Notes under the pieces: generated by a model
What the model was told of the DNA's origin: nothing
What the model saw: only the letters and a program-made list of their open reading frames with translations
Databases searched by the model: none
Part shown: positions 50,001-59,000 of the stretch, one piece after another
Layout of the letters: every line of letters starts with the position of its first letter
Numbering within the stretch: the stretch's first letter is position 1
Translations under genes and position numbers: made by a program
Source of the DNA: Glandiceps talaboti
Lineage: Eukaryota; Hemichordata; Enteropneusta; Spengelidae
Length of the DNA: 64,000 nt
Assembly: GCF_964340395.1 (NCBI RefSeq)
Contig: NC_135557.1
Span: forward strand, 26,218,614 to 26,282,613
Reading direction: 5' to 3'

Positions 50001-53000
50001 GAGGGGGATTTATTTGATGTTTATTGAGTAACAATTCCCAAGTGTCTACTATGTAATCTTACCTTGACAACACTGATAGGTTTTCTTGATAGATGATAAC
50101 TTGTATAACCAAGAAATGTTAAAATAATCACCCACATACGATAGCTGAAACAGATGAAAACAAATTATCAACAGATTTGTAACAAATATACAAGTAAATC
50201 AACAAAATCCAGTCTTCTATCATGTATATGTATATAGTAACTAACCCTAACATCAAATATTTCATATTTCTCTCTATGCTACTCCATTTTCAAATAGGGG
50301 TTGAGGTTATCAAAATATGACATTAGAAATGATGTTTTATTCATTGTCACAATATGTTGCTGGTACAACAAATACATGTAGCATGTGTCCACTAATTTAC
50401 CTAAAATAATACTCAATATGTATACATGTACAGGTAAGTAATGACGTAACTTTGACTGGCTTTAAGTCCATTATATGCATAGGAATAAAATGAACATATG
50501 GACTAATTTTAATCCTAATATTTTATACCGTACATTGTATGTATATTTATGTAGACGGGGATAATAAAGGATTTTATACAAACATCTGTCACATTGAATA
50601 CTTAATTCAATTCTGTTCTAGTAACTGAAAATAGTAAATTTAATAACCATTTCTGTTGAAATGCTTTATTTATCATTCGAATGTACTTCTATATTAATAT
50701 TCAATAATTTTAGGGATGGTACTATTATTAACCATAATAAGGTGGAGATAACCAGATATGATAATATTTGCATTTATATTTTTAATAATCTATAATAAAT
50801 TAATGTTATTATTAAACCTAATACACCTTACGTTGCCATATTAATAGTAATCAAGGCCAGTAAAATAATTACATTGTGAATATTAGATTTAGATTAGACT
50901 TATGTAATTATATTTTCCTCTGTTCAGCCATCACAACAAAACTCGTTAAAATATTGAAGTAATGATTTTTTCTTTATTATGGTTGGCAATTCAAATAAGT
51001 TGGAAATTTGTTGACATGGTCTTCATTTAGGTGTATCCTGTTTTAATTACTCTACTGAGCTGTAGTGAATCACTTGATTAGCCAGCCAGGCTTTTTTGTT
51101 GGTTTGCCTGGCATGGCTATAGTAGCTGTAGTGAATCACTTGATTAGCCAGCCAGGCTTTTCTGTTGGTTTGCCTGGCATGGCTATAGTAGCTGTAGTGA
51201 ATCACTTGATTAGCCAGCCAGGCTTTTCTGTTGGTTTGCCTGGCATGGCTATAGTAGCTGTAGTGAATCACTTGATTAGCCAGCCAGGCTTTTCTGTTGG
51301 TTTGCCTGGCATGGCTATAGTAGCTGTAGTGAATCACTTGATTAGCCAGCCAGGCTTTTCTGTTGGTTTGCCTGGCATGGCTATAGTAGCTGTAGTGAAT
51401 CACTTGATTAGCCAGCCAGACTTTTCTGTTGGTTTGCCTGGCATGGCTATAGTAGCTGTAGTGAATCACTTGATTAGCCAGCCAGGCTTTTCTGTTGGTT
51501 TGCCTGGCATGGCTATAGTAGCTGTAGTGAATCACTTGATTAGCCAGCCAGGCTTTTTTGTTGGTTTGCCTGGCATGGCTATAGTAGCTGTAGTGAATCA
51601 CTTGATTAGCCAGCCAGGCTTTTTTGTTGGTTTGCCTGGCATGGCTATAGGAGCTGTAATGAATCACTTGATTAGCCAGCCAGACTAGTAGTCATATTTC
51701 AACTATATATAAATACAAGAAAATGCAGCACACTGCCCTGAAATATTTCAATCTAAAAACCTGTAATGTACATGTACACCCAAATATCACAACCTACACA
51801 TGGACACTGTACAATATGCTGGTACATGAGGTAGTCATGCATTGCTTTTCTAGGACATACAACAGCTGTTACTCTAGCACTTTTCATTACATGTAGGTGA
51901 TCTACAATGATAAAATTATTATACTGGGAAAAAAAGCTCATCTTGTAGTAACACATTGTTTAATAGTACCGTAATACTACTTCAAAGGATTTCAATTGGT
52001 CTGATTTTTACACAAATAGAAAATAGAAACCATGAATAAATATTAGATTGATTGATTGATGTACAAGCTGTCTTTAAAATATAATATATAGTATAATAAT
52101 TTACATGACTGATTAGTTAGTATTAGGTATTGAAATGTCACCAACTATGACCTGCAAAGACAGCTTTATACATACTATGCCACATAGGGCAAGTCAAGCA
52201 TATGTCTACTGGAGTAGGTTAATTGAGAACTAGATATATTTCAATTTTTTATTTTTCATTTTTATGATGACCTTACAGCTTTCTACTTAACTTCTGACTG
52301 ACTTTATCACTCTTTCAGACCATAAAATAGTGTAATTTCTGCTTCAATGTAGGTTGTGAAATAATTAGTGGTAGTCCAGGTTACATAGACTGCAAACCTT
52401 GTATCTACACTACCATAAGTAAGTATAAGGTGATAGTCTGCACTATCTGCTACTGATGGGACATAAAAATGTTTCAGTTCCAGCTAGTTGAAACAGTTCA
52501 CTCGGCTAACTCTTACTTACTACCAGGCATAAAACTTAAATTCACTTGGCTAACTCTGACTTACTACCAAGTATAAAAGTTAAATTCACTTGGCTAACTC
52601 TGACTTACTACCAAGTATGAAAGTTAAATTCACTTGGCTAACTCTGACTTACTACCAATATAAAAGTTAAATTCACTTGGCTAACTCTGACTTACTACCA
52701 AGTATAAAAGTTCAAATCACTTGGCTAACTCTTACTTACTACCAAGTATAAAAGTTCAAATCACTTGGCTAACTCTGACTTACTACCAAGTATAAAAGTT
52801 AAATTCACTTGGCTAACTCTGACTTACTACCAGTATAAAAGTTAAATTCACTTGGCTAACTCTGACTTACTACCAATATAAAAGTTAAATTCACTTGGCT
52901 AACTCTGACTTACTACCAGTATAAAAGTTAAATTCACTTGGCTAACTCTGACTTACTACCAAGTATAAAAGTTCAAATCACTTGGCTAACTCTTACTTAC

Positions 53001-56000
53001 TACCAAGTATAAAAGTTCAAATCACTTGGCTAAATCTGACTTACTACCAATATAAAAGTTAAATTCACTTGGCTAACTCTGACTTACTACCAATATAAAA
53101 GTTAAATTCACTTGGCTAACTCTGACTTACTACCAATATAAAAGTTAAATTCACTTGGCTAACTCTGACTTACTACCAATATAAAAGTTAAAATCACTTG
53201 GCTAACTCTGACTTACTACCAATATAAAAGTTAAATTCACACCATGTACATGTATAATAGAATTGTTTAGTTTGAAGAACAGAACATAGATAATAATAGA
53301 ATTATTTGTCACAGACGGTGTATTAATGAAAATAGTCATTATTGTTACGTAATAATAGAGAGAGTAGGTCTTATTACTTGCATATACATATATTTACATA
53401 ACAATAGAGAGATAGTAGGTCTTATTACTTGCATATACATATATTTACATAACAATAGAGATAGTAGGTCTTATTACTTGCATATACATATATTTACATA
53501 CTAACTACAACTATTAATTGCATTCACAAAACACTAGATGTTAATTAAAACAGTGAATACTTTACATTATCATTAAATATTAACCAATTCTAAAGGGGAT
53601 GTATTATACAATTTTAATGATTCTGAGGATCAATAATGTAGAGTTGGTTGATTCACTTGGATTTCAATCTTACGAAAAGAGTCAAAATAATATCAAATTA
53701 AGTAAAAAACACACCATAGTGATTAATTTTATGAAAATAGTGAAAACAATATCAAAAGTATTGTATTAATTAGGTGACTAATTAAACACACCATAGTGTG
53801 CTATACCATAATTAAAACAGAAAACAATTAGTATTATCACAGTATGGTTTACCGAACTGATGATGTGTTTAAAGTGACCATAGTGTGCTATACCATAATT
53901 AATATTTTCAACAATTAGTATTACCACAATATGGTTTACCGAACTGATGATGTGTTTAAAATGACCATATGGCCAACAAAAGGGTATTTATTTAGGTTTT
54001 TTAATTCTAAAGATAACTCTATCATGTTTTCCTACTTGATAAAACAATGTGAAATAACATTGATAAACTCAATAAATTATAAAAAGCTGACAAGTGTGAA
54101 GAAAGTTTGTCATTGCATGCATAAAAACAAATATTTTACAATTTATTGAGTTACAAAAAGGATGTAGTATATGTTATTTCACATTTTTTTTTTGAAGTAG
54201 GAAAACACAGTAGAGTTATTTTGTGAATTAAAAATTCAAAATGAATACCTACTTGTCATCCATATGGACATTTTTATTGGTTTGCTGATTTTTGGGTATG
54301 GACTCAAAAATCAATTTGATTGGATGTATTACACCACACGAATACACATATTTATCTAAGGTGATCAAATACATCTCATGGAACTCAAAATCAATTTGAT
54401 TGGATGTATTACACCACACTAATACACATATTTATCTAAGGTGATCAAATACATCTCATGGAACTCAAAATCAATTTGATTGGATGTATTACACCACACT
54501 AATACACATATTTATCTAAGGTGATCAAATACATCTCATGGAACTCAAAATCAATTTGATTGGATGTATTACACCACACTAATACACATATTTATCTAAG
54601 GTGATCAAATACATCTCATGGAACCCAAAATCAATTTGATTGGATGTATTACACCACACGAATACACATATTTATCTAAGGTGATCAAATACATCTCATG
54701 GAACTCAAAAATCAATTTGATTGGATGTATTACACCACACTAATACACATATTTATCTAAGGTGATCAAATACATCTCATGGAACTCAAAATCAATTTGA
54801 TTGGATGTATTACACCATACTAATACACATATTTATCTAAGGTGATCAAATACATCTCATGGAACTCAAAAATCAATTTGATTGGATGTATTACACCACA
54901 CTAATACACATATTTATCTAAGGTGATCAAATACATCTCATGGAACCCAAAATCAATTTGATTGGATGTATTACACCACACGAATAAGGTGATCAAATAC
55001 ATCTCATGGAACCCAAAAACAATTTGATTGGATGTATTACACCACACTAATACACATATTTATCGAAGGTGATCAAATACATCTCATGGAACCCAATATC
55101 ATGAGTAAGTCATTATATCTCAAAAATTACAATTACAATCCAATCCAATTACATCTAGTGCAGCTTTTGCAATAAAATTGAATGGGTACTGGTAACAGAT
55201 ATATACAGTGTGCCCTTTAATGATAGCCAAATTTTGTTGTTGTGGGTCAGTATGATAGAAACTGGCATTTCTTGGGGGTCACCACATAGCAAGAGAATTT
55301 TGGTGTGTCACTATAAATTGTGTGTGTCAGCGGCGCATCAAATTGGCTTAGATGGTACACTAGTCACCACTGTAGTACGAGATAGGGGAACACCAAATTC
55401 AGTGTGTCTCTACAAATTGTGTGTGTCAGCGGCGCATCAAATTGGCTTAGATGGTACACTAGTCACCACTGTAGTACGAGATAGGGGAACACCAAATCTG
55501 GTGTGTCTGTACAAATTGTGTGCGTCAGCCGTGCGTCAAAGTGGCTTAGTGGGTACACTACTACACTGGATATATGGTAACAGTTGGACAAAATTGGCTT
55601 AGTGGGTACACTACTACACTGGATATATGGTAACAGTTGTACAACATCTGATATAAACATTCATATTCTTGTAATAAACTGTTACTAGATTACAAAATTT
55701 ACTCTTTGCACATAATCTCTTATAAATTTATGTATTTCCAGATAAATATAAAATGTTTGCCAGGTCTAAATTCACATTTAGCTGACAAATAATTAGTCTC
55801 TTTCAATCTAATTTGATAATTTGATAATTTGATAATTTGATAATTTGATAATTTGATAATGTTGGATAAGACAAAGTTGAAGGAAAAGTTACCAAATGAC
55901 AGCTACAAGTATACGTAGAAATGTCAAAATCTGAAATCAATCAAAAATGTTATTTCATATCTTGTAGTAGTTGTAAACTCAGAAAATAAATAATTTACCT

Positions 56001-59000
56001 TGTATATTTCAGCTCAATCACACAGCCTACTTTAGTTGTTATTGTTTAGAAGACTGAGTGATTTAACTGAAATATACTACATAAATTATTTACACTCTGA
56101 GGTTGGAACTAATAAAAAAAAAACCCTTGAATTGTTTTGTAAAGTAGAAAACACAAAATGCTGTATCAGATCCGAGATAAGACAGTGAATAAACAGAGTT
56201 CACAGATCTGAGAGATAATGATTGTACTTTTACATGTAATAATTTTTCAAAATAAATGCATATAAAATGGTATTTCTATAGCAAGTTTAATTTTCCTACA
56301 ATAATTCCTACGTACCTGTCTAAGACTGTAGCACGTCCCCATGATGGAACTATCAAATTAAAAATGTCGTATTTTTTTGCAATCATTAGTACAGGTGAAC
56401 AGAATGACACAATAGCCACTTTACATCGATGTATAGGAAGTCTCACATTTCTCCAAGACATCAATAATTTCATACTGGTATGTACACTTAGATCCAAGCA
56501 TAGTCCTCGGCAACCTCACCACAAATTGATTCATAGTACTACTAATGCTAGTCATTGTGATGTACTTATATTGAATTCACCGGTAACCAATAAAAAAGTC
56601 CACATGTGTTAACAGCTTTTATCCCAGTAAGCTCTTTAACAAATCAATCAAAGATATATTCCCTGGCATGTAGGTAGATGTAGAGAGGATCAGAATGGTA
56701 TGCCTGTGGTGAGTCGTGGCAGAGCTAGCCTCACTTTGAAATTCCTAAACAGTCCACATCATCCACACACCATACTAGTATACACGTACTTGTAACACTA
56801 TCCATACACTGATACAATACAATATAGTGCTGCAGTGGGACCAAAGTCATGCAGCTCATTAAATAAAGCCCTTTAACTTAGTGTAGATTTATGTAACATA
56901 GCCAACCCCTTAATCTGTAGTAATTCATAAAATATGACCAATTTTAATGTGAAAACTGGCTGATTTTACAGTTGAAAAAAAAAACCCATACTCAGATTCC
57001 TTTGATAAACGTTTCTGTGTTTTCATTAGGCCTAATAAAAAAAATTGTGTGGTTCCGGTTACATTCAATTTTAGAATTGGTGGGATAGGTAGATTTTTTT
57101 TTAATATTTTTTTTTTTTAATTTTTTATTTCATATGCAAGTCTCTAGTTCAGATAGTTACATTTTCCACATGATTTCACATGTGTATAGGCTTCTTCTCA
57201 TCAGATGTACAGTCATTACAGATTGGAAGAAGAGTTACATAATATTTATTTAAAGTATCCACTATATTCCTTAGTTTCATCCCCACTTCATCCCAGTTGA
57301 TGACTTAGGTTCAATCCCCACGTCACCCCAGCTGATGACTTAATTTTAACCCCACTTCACCCAAACTGATGACTTACTATCAATTCCACTTCAACCCAAC
57401 TGATGACTTAGTTTTAATCCCCAATTCACCCAAACTGATGACTTACTTTCAATTCCACTTCACCCCAGCTGATGACTTAATTTTAACCCCACTTCACCCC
57501 AGCTGATGACTTAGTTTCAACCCCCACTTCACCCCAACTGATGACTTAAGTTTCAATCCCCACTTCACCCCAATTGATGACTTAGTTTCAACCCCCACTT
57601 CACCCCAACTGATGACTTAGTTTCAACCCCCACTTCACCCCAGCTGATGACTTAGTTTCAACCCCACTTCACCCCAATTGATGACTAAGTTTCAACCCCC
57701 ACTTCACCCCAATTGATGACTTAGTTTCAACCCCACTTCACCCCAATTGATGACTTAGTTTCAACCCCCACTTCACCCCAGCTGATGACTTAGTTTCACC
57801 CCCACTTCACCCCAATTGATGACTTAGTTTCAACCCCCACTTCACCCCAATTGATGACTTAGTTTCAACCCCACTTCACCTCAATTGATGACTTAGTTTC
57901 AACCCCCACTTCACCCCAGCTGATGACTTAGTTTCAACCCCCACTTCACCCCAATCACTGTCGCATACATGATGTAATTCATTTGTATTAAAATCTTATA
58001 AAGATTAAAAACACTTAAAAAAATGTGTCAATTTAATTCATATTTAAATGCAATAAAGGCCCCTTATTAAAGCACTGACATTTCATATGTACATCTATGT
58101 ATTACAACACAGTGGTTCTAAAAACAAGAGATTGCTAATATGCTGTTTTTACCACAAGAGGGCAGTATTGATAAAAAGTAGATACCATAATCTGAAATTT
58201 TATATAAACATGTCAAGATAGATTTGTGAAAAACATCACATACAATGGCTGAATGTTATGTATATGAAACCATGTCAACTTACTTCTGACATCATCATCA
58301 GACTGAGAGTGACACTTTCATCATTGTTGGCACTCATGCTATAACCATTAGTTAAATAAAGTGTGTGAAAATTAAAAATATATTTCACTCCAGTATGACA
58401 TCACAATTACAAAACTTAAAAACATTGAAAGGCAAACTTCAGATAGGCATTGGTGCCGTTCACCAAGTCATTCAGACCATGTTTTGTTTTATTTGTCTGC
58501 TAGACTGTGAGTCTGTGTGCCTTCTAACAAAAGACAATTATTTTTAGTCGAGTCAAAATTATAAAAACTGTGTTTTCTTGTAAGTCATCACAGAGAAAGA
58601 GATTGGGCACAAAATTTTGACTTAGAAGGCACACTAATGTCAGAAATTCATTGACTTAATCCAAATCTCCACCAATTTTGACGGGTCAAAAGTAATTGCT
58701 GTGCATCAGTGGTATGTCAAATTGACTTAGAGGGCACACTAACACCAGACATTTATTGGCTTAATCCAAAGTACAAGTAAATCTCCAGTCACACTAACAC
58801 CAGACATTCATTGACTTAATCCAAAGTACTAGTAAATCTCCAGTCACACTAACACCAGACATTCATTGGCTTAATCCAAAGTACTAGTAAATCTCCAGCC
58901 ACACTAACACCAGACATTCATTGACTTAATCCAAAGTACTAGTAAATCTCCAGCCACACTAACACCAGACATTTATTGGCTTAATCCATAGTACAAGTAA

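Noticed and set aside
51047-51688. Two opposing ~206-codon frames
   Set aside because: The 66-bp period alone explains both. No start context, splicing or homology.
55210-55602. 130-codon plus frame with repeated [15 protein letters not shown]
   Set aside because: Tandem copies of a non-coding dispersed repeat; the same family elsewhere is broken in all frames.
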